Shown: piece by piece, positions 26,056-34,935 of the stretch | How positions within the stretch are numbered: the first letter of the stretch is position 1 | Layout of the letters: every line of letters starts with the position of its first letter | Source of the DNA: Streptomyces albipurpureus | GTDB taxonomy: Bacteria > Actinomycetota > Actinomycetes > Streptomycetales > Streptomycetaceae | DNA length: 64,000 nucleotides | Reading direction: 5' to 3' | NCBI RefSeq assembly: GCF_023701525.1 | Contig: NZ_JAMQAW010000009.1 | Span: 22,875 to 86,874, forward strand | Position numbers and translations under genes: made by a program | Notes under the pieces: generated by a model | Database searches by the model: none | Seen by the model: the letters and a program-made list of their open reading frames with translations, nothing else | Told to the model about the DNA's origin: nothing

Positions 26056-26277
26056 ATGTACGGCTGGATCTGGCGGCATCTGCCGGGCAATGCGTGGCTG
26101 CGGGCAGTTCTCTCGCTCATGCTCGTCCTGATGGTCGTCTACGTGCTGTTCCAGTACGTCTTTCCGTGGGCGGAGCCACTGCTTCCGTTCAACGATGTGA
26201 CGGTCGACGGAGCGGGCGCGGGAGCGGGCGACGCCGCAACGACAGGGAGAGCGGCAGCAGAAGGAGCGGTCCGGTGA
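26056..26277 (+). CDS. Small single-pass membrane protein
   Basis: Seen: 73 residues from ATG 26056, chosen over ATG 26041 because AAAGGGA lies just before it. One hydrophobic helix covers about residues 16-36 (RAVLSLMLVLMVVYVLFQYV). A Gly/Ala-rich tail follows. The stop overlaps the GTG of the glutamine amidotransferase gene (GTGA). I do not recognise a named function. Tight coupling to pabA/trpG and the sortases, and conservation of such a small protein at this locus in Streptomyces (from memory), argue that it is real. Confidence 0.75.
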   Translation: MYGWIWRHLPGNAWLRAVLSLMLVLMVVYVLFQYVFPWAEPLLPFNDVTVDGAGAGAGDAATTGRAAAEGAVR

Positions 26278-26912
26278 GCGCACGCGTCCTGGTGGTCGAC
26301 AACTACGACAGCTTTGTCTTCAACCTCGTCCAGTACCTCTACCAACTCGGCGCCGAGTGCGAGGTCGTACGGAACGACGAGGTCGAGCTCGCCCACGCCC
26401 AGGACGGCTTCGACGGTGTACTGCTGTCTCCCGGCCCCGGCGCTCCCGAGCAGGCCGGCGTCTGTATCGAGATGGTGCGCCACTGCGCGGCCACCGGGGT
26501 GCCGGTCTTTGGAGTCTGCCTCGGGATGCAGTCCATGGCCGTGGCGTACGGAGGCGTGGTGGATCGCGCACCGGAGCTGTTGCACGGAAAGACATCGCTG
26601 GTCACCCATGGTGGCAAGGGCGTCTTCGCCGGTCTGCCCTCGCCCTTCATCGCGACCCGCTACCACTCACTCGCCGCGGAGCCGGCCGCGCTGCCCGCCG
26701 AGTTGGAGGTCACCGCGCGTACCGCCGACGGCATCATCATGGGGCTGCGCCACCGTGAGTTGCCCGTCGAGGGGGTGCAGTTCCACCCCGAGTCGGTGCT
26801 GACCGAGCATGGTCATCTGATGCTCGCGAACTGGCTGGAGCAGTGCGGTGACATCGGAGCGGTCGGCCGTTCGGTAGGCCTCGCGCCAGTGGTGGGCAAG
26901 GCCCTGGCGTGA
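26274..26912 (+). CDS. pabA: Aminodeoxychorismate/anthranilate synthase component II (glutamine amidotransferase)
   Basis: Seen: 212 residues from GTG 26274 with AAGGAG upstream. Class I glutamine amidotransferase motifs are complete: LLSPGPGAPEQAG, the catalytic Cys in FGVCLGMQ, and the His-Glu pair in VQFHPES. Reaction: hydrolyses glutamine and passes ammonia to the chorismate-using partner subunit, giving aminodeoxychorismate (folate) or anthranilate (tryptophan). The partner gene is not in this window, so which product is made cannot be decided; the M. tuberculosis counterpart at this position is called trpG or pabA. Overlaps both neighbours by four bases. Confidence 0.92.
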   Translation: MSARVLVVDNYDSFVFNLVQYLYQLGAECEVVRNDEVELAHAQDGFDGVLLSPGPGAPEQAGVCIEMVRHCAATGVPVFGVCLGMQSMAVAYGGVVDRAPELLHGKTSLVTHGGKGVFAGLPSPFIATRYHSLAAEPAALPAELEVTARTADGIIMGLRHRELPVEGVQFHPESVLTEHGHLMLANWLEQCGDIGAVGRSVGLAPVVGKALA

Positions 26913-28387
26913 CCACCCGGCGCCCCGGGGAGGAGTACGACCCCCTGGCGGACCCGGACCCTCCCGCAGCGCCATGGCTACGGGAGCAGTCGGCTGTTGA
27001 GCCCGAGCAGGGTGGGCGCGGCCGGACGGCTCATGGCGGACTCCCGGGAGATGCCTCCCCCGGCGCGCGGGCCTACACCGAGAACTATCAGCAACAGGGT
27101 TGGTCCCCCCGCCCTGAGCCACGGCGATCACCGGGTTCGGGCCCGGGGCCCGGTCCTGGACAGCAACCGGGAACAGCACCCGGGCCAGGAGGGACCGTCG
27201 GGCGGGAGCGGGGGCGCGGCCCCGGGCCGACGCCCGGGGGAGTTCCGTCCCAGCCGGGTACGCGGGGCTCCAGGCCGATGTCCGGGCCTGGACCGGGGCA
27301 GGGGTCCTGGGATGAGCCCAGGCAGGGGAGCGGCCGCGGACGGCATGGCCAGAGGCGCGCAGAGCCCTATGAACGGGTGGGCGACACACACTCTTTCGGC
27401 CAGCCGGCGGGCTCCCGGCCGATATCGGAACGGTTCGACCCGGTAACGGCCCCTATGCCGCTCATCACGGAGTTCGGTGGCGCGAACGCCTCCCAACCAT
27501 CCGCCGCTCTTTGGGAGTCCGCCGCTCCGGATCGCGGGCCCGAGCGGCCTCCCGGGCCTGGACGGGCCGAGCGTAGAAGAGCGGCCAAGGGGCGCGGGCG
27601 CAGACGCTCAGGTCCGCCTCCGGGGGGCGAAGGGGCGTCGGGGAGTGGCCCGGGACCGGGTCCTGCCGGTCGACCGTTGACGCGCGTTGAGGCTCGGCGT
27701 GCCGCCCGGGAGGCGAAGGAAAGCCCCGCCGTGGTCGCCAGCCGAGCCATCGGAGAGCTCTTCATCACCTTCGGTGTGCTGATGCTGCTGTTCGTCACCT
27801 ATCAGCTCTGGTGGACCAACATCCGCGCCGGGCAGGAAGTCGACCGCGAGACAAGCAAGATCCAGGACGCCTGGGCCGCCGGTCGCAAGCCGGATGCCTT
27901 CCGCCCGGGCGAGGGCTTCGCCATCATGTACATCCCGAAGTTGGACGTGGTCGTCCCGGTGGCCGCCGGTATCAACAAGGAGAAGGTCCTCGACCGCGGA
28001 ATGGTCGGTCACTACAGCGAGGGCAAGCTCAAGACCGCGATGCCGTCGGACCGTACGGGCAACTTCGCGGTCGCGGGCCATCGCAACACCCATGGCGAGC
28101 CGTTCCGCTACATCAATCGCTTGAAACCGGGCGATCCCATCGTGGTGGAGACACAAGACACGTACTACACCTATGAGATGGCGAGCATCCTGGACCAGAC
28201 TCCACCGTCCAATGTCAGCGTCATCGATTCGGTGCCGCCCGGTTCCGGTTTCTCCGAACCCGGTCGCTACATCACGCTCACCACATGTACCCCGGAGTTC
28301 ACGAGTACCTTCCGAATGATCGTATGGGGCAAGATGGTCGAGGAACGACCTCGCAGTAAGGGCAAGCCGGACGCGCTCGTAGGCTAG
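26909..28387 (+). CDS. Class E sortase with long disordered N-terminal region (SrtE1-like)
   Basis: Seen: 492 residues from GTG 26909 overlapping the previous stop. Residues 1-275 are Pro/Gly/Arg-rich and disordered, facing the cytoplasm. A transmembrane helix lies at ~284-306 (FITFGVLMLLFVTYQLWW). The extracellular catalytic domain has His391 (GHRNTHG), Cys460 (TLTTC) and Arg469. Reaction: transpeptidation that anchors surface proteins bearing a C-terminal sorting motif (LAxTG for class E) to peptidoglycan; in Streptomyces class E sortases attach long chaplins needed for aerial growth. The disordered region is much longer than in most sortases. Followed after 40 bases by a second sortase. 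Confidence 0.92.
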   Translation: MTTRRPGEEYDPLADPDPPAAPWLREQSAVEPEQGGRGRTAHGGLPGDASPGARAYTENYQQQGWSPRPEPRRSPGSGPGPGPGQQPGTAPGPGGTVGRERGRGPGPTPGGVPSQPGTRGSRPMSGPGPGQGSWDEPRQGSGRGRHGQRRAEPYERVGDTHSFGQPAGSRPISERFDPVTAPMPLITEFGGANASQPSAALWESAAPDRGPERPPGPGRAERRRAAKGRGRRRSGPPPGGEGASGSGPGPGPAGRPLTRVEARRAAREAKESPAVVASRAIGELFITFGVLMLLFVTYQLWWTNIRAGQEVDRETSKIQDAWAAGRKPDAFRPGEGFAIMYIPKLDVVVPVAAGINKEKVLDRGMVGHYSEGKLKTAMPSDRTGNFAVAGHRNTHGEPFRYINRLKPGDPIVVETQDTYYTYEMASILDQTPPSNVSVIDSVPPGSGFSEPGRYITLTTCTPEFTSTFRMIVWGKMVEERPRSKGKPDALVG

Positions 28388-28427
28388 GGACTCCAGTTGT
28401 CCAGTCGGCCAGACGGGAAGAGAAGCA

Positions 28428-29108
28428 GTGTCACGTGCGCGTAGCCGGATCGCCGGCATCGTCAGTGTCTTCGGCGAGCTGCTGATCACCGCGGGCGTGG
28501 TGCTCGGGCTGTTCGTCGTCTACTCGCTCTGGTGGACCAATGTCCTGGCCGAGCGTGAGTCCTCCCGCCAGGGCAATGAGATACGCGACAACTGGGCGGA
28601 CAACCGTGGGCCTGGCGATCTCGACGTCAAGGGCGGTATCGGCTTCCTCCATGTGCCCGCCATGAAGAACGGCGAGGTGCTGGTGAAGAAGGGCACCGAT
28701 GCCAAGCACTTGAACGACGGCACCGCCGGCTACTACACCAAGCCGATCAAGTCCGCCCTGCCCGCGGATGCCAAGGGCAACTTCACCCTCGCCGCCCACC
28801 GCGACGGTCATGGAGCGAAGTTCCACAACATCCACAAGATGAAGGTGGGCGACCCGATCGTCTTCGAGACCCGGGACAGCTGGTACGTCTACAAGGTCTA
28901 CAAGACGCTGCCGAAGACATCCAAGTTCAATGTGGATGTGCTCCAGCCCGTGCCCAAGGAATCCGGAAAGACCAAGCCGGGCCGCTACATCACGCTGACC
29001 ACCTGCACGCCCGTCTTCACCTCGGACTTCCGCTACATCGTCTGGGGCGAGCTGGTGCGGGAGGACAAGGTCGACAAGGACCGCACTCGCCCCGCTGAGC
29101 TGCGCTGA
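28428..29108 (+). CDS. Class E sortase (SrtE2-like)
   Basis: Seen: 226 residues from GTG 28428 with GGGAAGAG upstream. One N-terminal transmembrane helix (~residues 14-36) precedes the sortase domain with His124 (AAHRDGHG), Cys193 (TLTTC) and Arg202 (DFRYIVWG). The arrangement and catalytic triad match the upstream sortase, so the two arose by duplication, but this copy lacks the long disordered region. Known: Streptomyces often carry such an adjacent srtE1-srtE2 pair with overlapping substrates. Probably co-transcribed with the first. Confidence 0.92.
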   Translation: MSRARSRIAGIVSVFGELLITAGVVLGLFVVYSLWWTNVLAERESSRQGNEIRDNWADNRGPGDLDVKGGIGFLHVPAMKNGEVLVKKGTDAKHLNDGTAGYYTKPIKSALPADAKGNFTLAAHRDGHGAKFHNIHKMKVGDPIVFETRDSWYVYKVYKTLPKTSKFNVDVLQPVPKESGKTKPGRYITLTTCTPVFTSDFRYIVWGELVREDKVDKDRTRPAELR

Positions 29109-29116
29109 AACGATCC

Positions 29117-29138
29117 GCGGGCGGCTGACTCCGCCCGC
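29117..29138 (+). terminator. Hairpin after the sortase genes
   Basis: Perfect 8-bp stem GCGGGCGG / CCGCCCGC with a six-base loop, eight bases after the sortase stop codon. Confidence 0.7.
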
Positions 29139-29210
29139 TGGGCGCTCGTGGCGGACCGTTTTCCTCGCACGCCATCCGACGGGGATGTGCTCCCACGTCC
29201 CCCGCGCTCA

Positions 29211-29268
29211 TCGTGCCCTCGGCCCAGCGAAAGCCACTGTCGTGCCCTCGGCCCAGCGGAGTCCACTG
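29211..29268. repeat. Two tandem 29-bp repeats
   Basis: Copies at 29211-29239 and 29240-29268 begin TCGTGCCCTCGGCCCAGCG and differ at a few positions. They lie in the 325-base gap between the convergent sortase and pknB genes. Confidence 0.85.
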
Positions 29269-29311
29269 TCGCGCTAGGCCTTCGTCCCTCCCAGGAGAGC
29301 CCCTCAGCACA

Positions 29312-29356
29312 GAGCGGAGCCCCCGGCACCCTTCCAGGGCTCCGGGGGCTCCGCTC
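29312..29356. terminator. Perfect 15-bp-stem hairpin downstream of pknB
   Basis: GAGCGGAGCCCCCGG (29312-29326) pairs exactly with 29342-29356 around a 15-base loop. Likely terminator for pknB and a second stop for the sortase operon. Confidence 0.75.
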
Positions 29357-29433
29357 CGACTCAAGCCCGCTCCGCCGGTGATCAGCGACGATCAGGGCGG
29401 GGAGGGGCCAGCAGAGGGGGCTTCGGGCGAGGC

Positions 29434-31437
29434 CTAGTCACCGCGTCCAAAGCCACCGCCGAGCAGGCCCTCTATGGCGCCGTCCCCGCCGCCGCCGTTG
29501 TTCCCCTCGCCGCCGCCTCCTGCGGTCTTCAGGTTCACCTGCTGATTGGCAGTGCCCTGAGCGCCGCTCCCCGGGTCCTGGCTGACGACGAGCGCGGTGT
29601 CCTCATCAGAGCCCTCCACATTGCCGAGCTGGAATCCCGCCTGTTGCAGGATGACCTTCGCCTGCGCGAGCGTCTGACCGAACAGGTTGGGCACCGGGGT
29701 GCTCTGCTGCTGGGGGCCCTTGGAGATCTTGATCGTCACCGTGCTGTTGGCGTCCGCCTTGCTACCACCGGGCGGGTTCTGCTCAAGGATCTCGTCCTTG
29801 GGCTTGTCGGAGTCCACGAACTCCTCACGGATCTGGAACTTCAACGTGGTGAGCTGCTGCCGCGCGCTCGCCAGCTGGTTTCCGACCAGCGGGGGTACGT
29901 TCACCTGCTCGCGCTTGGCGATCGTGATGGTGACCGTCGACTTCTGCTCGGCCATGCTGTTGGCCTCGGGGTCCTGCTTGATGACCGTGCCCGGCGGCTT
30001 GTCCGACGACTCGACCCGCTTCACATCGACCTCGAAGCCCTTGCGGGCGAGTGCCTCTTCGGCACTCTCCTGCGACTTCTCGGTGACATCGGGCACCTCG
30101 ATCTTGGGTGCGCCCTCCGACAGCACGTACTGGACGGTCTCGCCCTGCTGCATCCGCCCGCTGGCCGGGGTCTGGCTGCAAATGGTGTCCTTGGGCTGGT
30201 CGCAGCGCTGCGAACCGGATTGGGCGATCTCGACGCGCGCGTTGGTCGCCAGCCCCTGTGCTTCCTCCACCGTCTTCCCGACCAGGATCGGGACTGAGAT
30301 GTCCGTTGACTTCTTCTCGTCGTCGAAGAGGGACCGACCGATCAGCACCGCGCCGATCAGCACCAGGATGCCCGCCACGACCAGAAGGATCGTCGAGGTG
30401 TTGGACTTCTTCTGCTGCCGGCGACGATCGCCCCGGCGATCGTCATAGCCGTCGTAGCCTCCGCCGTCCGGATTCATCGGCGGAAGCATCGAGGTCTGGG
30501 CGGCCGGGTCCGCCTGGCGCATGGCCGTGGTGGCCTGGGCGTCCGCGCCGTAGGCGGCGTAGCCCACCGCGCCGATGGAAGCCGTGGCCGCGACCGGTTG
30601 GCCATCGAGGCACGCCTCGATGTCCGCACGCATCTCGTCGGCTGACTGATAGCGGTAGTCCGGGTCCTTGACCAGTGCCTTCAGTACGATCGCGTCCATT
30701 TCGGGCGTGATCTCGGCGTCAAAGGAACTGGGTGTCTGCGGCTCTTCGCGTACATGCTGATACGCCACCGCCACCGGTGAGTCGCCGATGAACGGCGGTC
30801 GCACGGTCAGCAGCTCATAGAGCAGGCAGCCGGTGGAGTAGAGGTCGGAGCGGGCGTCGACCTGCTCGCCCTTGGCCTGCTCGGGGGACAGGTACTGCGC
30901 GGTGCCGATCACGGCCGATGTCTGGGTCATCGTCATCCCGGCGTCGCCCATGGCGCGCGCGATGCCGAAGTCCATCACCTTGACCTGACCGGTGCGCGTC
31001 AGCATGACGTTCGCCGGTTTGATGTCCCGGTGCACGATGTTGTTGCGGTGGGAGTACTCCAGCGCCTGGAGGATGCCGATCGTCATCTCCAGCGTGCGCT
31101 CGGGCAGCAGTTTGCGTCCGGAGTGCAGCAGCTCCCTGAGTGTGGAACCGTCGACGTACTCCATCACGATGTAGGGGATGGAGACCCCGTCGACGTAGTC
31201 CTCGCCGGTGTCATAGACCGCGACGATCGCCGGGTGGTTGAGCGAGGCGGCCGACTGGGCCTCGCGGCGGAACCGGGCCTGGAAAGACGGATCGCGGGCG
31301 AGGTCCGCCCGCAGCGTCTTCACAGCGACGGTGCGGCCGAGCCGGGTGTCGTGGGCGAGGTAGACCTCGGCCATGCCACCACGGCCGAGCACCGAGCCCA
31401 GCTCGTACCGGCCGCCGAGGCGACGCGGCTCTTCCAT
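29434..31437 (-). CDS. pknB: PASTA-domain serine/threonine kinase PknB
   Basis: Seen: 667 residues from ATG 31437 with GGGAGAGG upstream. The N-terminal kinase domain has a Gly-rich loop (LGRGGMAEVYLA), the VAIK-type Lys (VAVKTLR), the catalytic HRDIKPANVM, DFGIAR and the SPEQAKG segment. A transmembrane helix lies at ~345-369. Four extracellular PASTA domains follow, ending in a Gly-rich tail. Role: senses peptidoglycan fragments or lipid II and phosphorylates division and wall-synthesis proteins on Thr. The phosphatase and FHA readers are encoded nearby on the same strand. Unlike in mycobacteria there is a 611-base gap, not an overlapping pknA, before pbpA. Confidence 0.96.
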   Translation of the reverse strand: MEEPRRLGGRYELGSVLGRGGMAEVYLAHDTRLGRTVAVKTLRADLARDPSFQARFRREAQSAASLNHPAIVAVYDTGEDYVDGVSIPYIVMEYVDGSTLRELLHSGRKLLPERTLEMTIGILQALEYSHRNNIVHRDIKPANVMLTRTGQVKVMDFGIARAMGDAGMTMTQTSAVIGTAQYLSPEQAKGEQVDARSDLYSTGCLLYELLTVRPPFIGDSPVAVAYQHVREEPQTPSSFDAEITPEMDAIVLKALVKDPDYRYQSADEMRADIEACLDGQPVAATASIGAVGYAAYGADAQATTAMRQADPAAQTSMLPPMNPDGGGYDGYDDRRGDRRRQQKKSNTSTILLVVAGILVLIGAVLIGRSLFDDEKKSTDISVPILVGKTVEEAQGLATNARVEIAQSGSQRCDQPKDTICSQTPASGRMQQGETVQYVLSEGAPKIEVPDVTEKSQESAEEALARKGFEVDVKRVESSDKPPGTVIKQDPEANSMAEQKSTVTITIAKREQVNVPPLVGNQLASARQQLTTLKFQIREEFVDSDKPKDEILEQNPPGGSKADANSTVTIKISKGPQQQSTPVPNLFGQTLAQAKVILQQAGFQLGNVEGSDEDTALVVSQDPGSGAQGTANQQVNLKTAGGGGEGNNGGGGDGAIEGLLGGGFGRGD

Positions 31438-32048
31438 AGCGGTGAACCTCTCCCTGAACCAGTTGTGGCTGCCTGGCATACGGTACCCGTCGCGTCGGAC
31501 GCAACCCGGCCCTCAAGGGCAGCCGATATCCGACCGGTATACGAGTTCCGAATCCCTCTGCGGGCGCCTTACCAGCGCCGACCTCCGGATACCGGGTGCA
31601 CCCCGGGACCATGTCGGCCTCGGTAATCGAAAGCGGCTTTATCAGGCGGACTGCCAGGAATAATGATGACGGACCGCCTTTCCCCATCCGCGCCGCACGA
31701 TGACGCGACAGAGGGGGAACGTCTGAGAACCGTCGGCCGACACCCACCCGGAACGCTGCCCTCCAGCGCGGGTCGAAATGACCCCGCGGACGGGCTGGGG
31801 CTGTGACGTACCACACGGAACAGTCAGCGGGATATGGCTTCTCGCGGTCCTCGGGACCACTGGTGGGTCCGACGCTGGATCACGAGTCCGACGCTGAGGG
31901 AGGGCGGATCGGTCGGCGGGAACGCGAGTGCGGCGGGGCGCCATGGTGTCAGGGGTGCCGTGGAGTCAGGGGTGCCGTGGAGCCCGGTCGCCGTCCGATG
32001 GGCCTCGGTCGGCGGTCGATTTCGCCGGCACCCCTGAACCGCTCATGC
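31438..32048. other. 611-base gap between pbpA and pknB
   Basis: Probably holds the pknB promoter and the end of the pbpA transcript. A direct repeat TCAGGGGTGCCGTGGAG occurs twice around 31950-31983, and GGGGTGCC there is complementary to GGCACCCC near 32028-32035. No gene is supported. Confidence 0.4.
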
Positions 32049-33503
32049 TCATTTCTTGTCCAGGACCGCCTTCATGACCGCCTTGGCGATCGGCGCCGCC
32101 AGACCGCCACCGGAGATGTCGCCGCCGCGCGCCTCGCTGTCCTCGACGACGACCGCGACCGCCACCGGGGAGCCGTCGCCCGTCTTGGCGTACGAGATGA
32201 ACCAGGCGTAGGGCGTGCCCTTGTTGTTGAAGCCGTTCTCGGCCGTACCGGTCTTGCCGCCGACCTTGACCCCGCTGATCTTGGCGTTGCCGCCGGTGCC
32301 GTTGTCGACGACGTTCTCCATCATCTTCTGGAGCAGCTGTGCGTTCTCCTGGGAGACGGGACGGCTCATCTCCTGCGGCTCGGTCTTCTCGATCACATCG
32401 AGGTTCGGCGCCTCCAGCTGGTCGATCATGTACGGCTTCATCAGCTTGCCGTCATTGGCGATCGCCGCGGTGACCATGGCCATCTGGAGCGGGGTGGCGG
32501 TGGTGTTGTACTGGCCGATGGAGGACAGCGCGTTCCCGCCACGGTCCATCGTCTTGTCATAGGCGGCCACCGATGTGCGCACCGGGATGAACTGCTCGGT
32601 GTTGAAGCCGAACTTGCCGGCCGTCTCCACCATCTTGTCCCGCGACACCTCATCGCCGAGCTTGGCGAAGACCGAGTTGCAGGAGACCTTCATGGCCTGG
32701 TTGAGGCTGGCGTTCTCGCAGCCTGAGGCATGGTTCTTCATCGGCTGGGTGGAGAGCGGGATCTTCCACGGCTCGGGGGTGTCCGTATCCGCGTCGATGT
32801 CCTTGACCACGCCGTGCTCCAGCGCGGCGGCGGCGGTGACCACCTTGAACGTCGAGCCGGGCGGGTAGACCTCTCGCAGTGCCCGGTTGAGCTTCGGCTT
32901 GTCCTTGTCCTTCTCCAGCGCGTTCCACATCTTCTCGTCCGACGCGCCGTAGCCGGCGAAGGACGAGGGGTCGTACGACGGAGTGGAGGCGAGCGCGAGA
33001 ATCTTCCCGGTCTTCGGCTCGATGGCCGCTACCGCGCCCTTCTTGGAACCGAGGCCCTTGAAGGCGGCCTGCTGAGCGGCTCCGCTGAGGGTGGTGACGA
33101 CATTGCCGCCCTTCTTCTTGTCACCCGTGAACATGCCCATGGTGCGGTCGAAGAAGAGCTGATCCGAGTTTCCGGTGAGGATGCCGTCCTCAAGGTTCTC
33201 GATCTGGTTGGCTCCGAAAGCCTGCGAGGCGTACCCGGTCACCGGGGCCCACATGGGGCCGTTGACATAGGTCCGCTTGAACGCGAAGTCGGTGTCATCG
33301 GTCTTCGCGGAGCCGGTGATGGGCTTGCCGTCGACGATGATGTTGCCGCGCTCGCTGGCGTACCGCTCGATGAGGACCCGGCGGTTGCGGTCGTGGGTGT
33401 TGAGTTCCTCCGCCTCGACGAACTGGAGCCAGTTGGTGCGTACGAGCAGGGCGAGGATCAGCAGTCCACAGAAGATGGCGATCCGGCGCAGGGGTTTGTT
33501 CAC
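32049..33503 (-). CDS. pbpA: Class B penicillin-binding protein PbpA (PBP2 type)
   Basis: Seen: 484 residues from GTG 33503 overlapping the upstream stop (GTGA). A single N-terminal helix (residues 6-24) anchors the protein outside the membrane. Transpeptidase motifs are complete: SxxK at Ser217-Lys220 (GSTFK), SxN at Ser274-Asn276 (SCN) and KTG at Lys417. Reaction: D,D-transpeptidation that cross-links peptidoglycan. Its partner glycosyltransferase is the SEDS protein encoded immediately upstream. Length and order match PbpA of actinobacteria. Confidence 0.95.
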   Translation of the reverse strand: MNKPLRRIAIFCGLLILALLVRTNWLQFVEAEELNTHDRNRRVLIERYASERGNIIVDGKPITGSAKTDDTDFAFKRTYVNGPMWAPVTGYASQAFGANQIENLEDGILTGNSDQLFFDRTMGMFTGDKKKGGNVVTTLSGAAQQAAFKGLGSKKGAVAAIEPKTGKILALASTPSYDPSSFAGYGASDEKMWNALEKDKDKPKLNRALREVYPPGSTFKVVTAAAALEHGVVKDIDADTDTPEPWKIPLSTQPMKNHASGCENASLNQAMKVSCNSVFAKLGDEVSRDKMVETAGKFGFNTEQFIPVRTSVAAYDKTMDRGGNALSSIGQYNTTATPLQMAMVTAAIANDGKLMKPYMIDQLEAPNLDVIEKTEPQEMSRPVSQENAQLLQKMMENVVDNGTGGNAKISGVKVGGKTGTAENGFNNKGTPYAWFISYAKTGDGSPVAVAVVVEDSEARGGDISGGGLAAPIAKAVMKAVLDKK

Positions 33504-34909
33504 GGTCGGACCACCTGGGTCATCTCGGCATCGGGGGACGGGGCGGGAGCGGGTGCGGGGCGCCGGGCGGTATCGCTGATACGGATCAGAATGGCGATCA
33601 GTGCCCAGTTGGCGATCACCGATGAACCACCGGCCGCGACGAACGGCATCGTCATACCGGTCAGCGGGATCAGCCCCATCACACCACCGGCAACCACGAA
33701 GACCTGGATGGCGAAGGCTCCGGAGAGTCCGATCGCCAGCAGCTTGCCGAAGGGGTCGCGGGCGGCGAGCGCCGTACGCACCCCCCGCTCCACGATCAAT
33801 CCGTAGATCATCAAGAACGCCATCATCCCGGCCAGGCCGAGCTCCTCGCCGAAGCTGGAGAGGATGAAGTCGGAGTTGGCGGCGAACATGATCAGGTCGG
33901 AGTTGCCCTGTCCAAGGCCCGTGCCCAGGGTGCCGCCGGCACCGAAGGACATCAGCGCCTGTCCGATCTGCTCGCTCTGTGCCCAGGTCTCATCGGCGAA
34001 TGGATTCAGCCAGAAGTCGACTCGTTGCTGAACATGTCGCTCAAAGGTGGCGACACCGACCGCGCCGGCCGCTGACATCAGCAGGCCGAAGACGATCCAG
34101 CTGGTTCGCTCGGTGGCGACGTACAGCATGATCACGAAGAGGCCGAAGAACAGCAGCGACGTGCCGAGGTCCGTCTCGAAGACCAGGATCAGGATGGACA
34201 TCGCCCAGACCACGAGGATCGGACCCAGATCACGACCACGGGGTAGGTAGAGACCCATCACCCGACGACTGGCGAGCGCCAGCGCATCGCGCTTCACCAT
34301 CAGATAGCCGGAGAAGAAGATCGCGATGATGATCTTCGCGAACTCGCCGGGCTGGATGTTGATGGGACCGAGGCTGATCCAGATCTTCGCGCCGTTGCGG
34401 GCGGGGAAGAACATGGGCAGCATCAGCAGAATCAGCGCCAGGGCCATGGAGATATAGGTGTAGCGCTGAAGGATGCGGTGATCCTTCAGCAGCAGCAGTA
34501 CGCCCACGAACAGCGCGATGCCGATCGCGGAGTACAGCATCTGCTTCGGAGCGTCGGGCGTGAAGGCGCCAAACGCCCGCTCCGCGCGCTGGATCAATCG
34601 CGGTGACTGGTCCAGCCGCCAGATCATCACCAGGCCCAGGCCGTTGAGCAGCACGGCGAGCGGCAGCAGTAGCGGGTCGGCGTACTTCGCGAACTTCCGT
34701 ACCACCAGGTGCGCCACGGCTGCCAGCAGGCCGAGCCCCAGTCCATAGCCGAGGACGCCGGTGGGCAGCTTGCCGTCGAGGGCGAGCCCCACATTGATGT
34801 ACGCGAGCACCGGGACGGCGACCGCGAAGCCGAGCAGCATCAACTCGGTGTTGCGGCGACTCGGTGCGTCGATCGCGCCGATCGTGGTGGTATTGGTCAC
34901 AACGCTCAT
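33500..34909 (-). CDS. rodA: SEDS peptidoglycan polymerase (FtsW/RodA/SpoVE family)
   Basis: Seen: 469 residues with about 12 transmembrane helices, starting at ATG 34909 without a strong ribosome site. The C-terminal half has the family stretch GLGQGNSDLIMFAANSDFI followed by SFGEELGLAG, and GLIPLTGMTMPFVAAGGSS. Role: lipid II-using glycosyltransferase that makes peptidoglycan strands, with PbpA cross-linking them. Gene order (pstP, rodA, pbpA) and overlap with pbpA support a RodA or sporulation SEDS role, not the main ftsW. Could be named ftsW in other annotations. Confidence 0.93.
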   Translation of the reverse strand: MSVVTNTTTIGAIDAPSRRNTELMLLGFAVAVPVLAYINVGLALDGKLPTGVLGYGLGLGLLAAVAHLVVRKFAKYADPLLLPLAVLLNGLGLVMIWRLDQSPRLIQRAERAFGAFTPDAPKQMLYSAIGIALFVGVLLLLKDHRILQRYTYISMALALILLMLPMFFPARNGAKIWISLGPINIQPGEFAKIIIAIFFSGYLMVKRDALALASRRVMGLYLPRGRDLGPILVVWAMSILILVFETDLGTSLLFFGLFVIMLYVATERTSWIVFGLLMSAAGAVGVATFERHVQQRVDFWLNPFADETWAQSEQIGQALMSFGAGGTLGTGLGQGNSDLIMFAANSDFILSSFGEELGLAGMMAFLMIYGLIVERGVRTALAARDPFGKLLAIGLSGAFAIQVFVVAGGVMGLIPLTGMTMPFVAAGGSSVIANWALIAILIRISDTARRPAPAPAPSPDAEMTQVVRP

Positions 34910-34935
34910 GGTGGAGAGGGCCCCCTACGGCTGAG

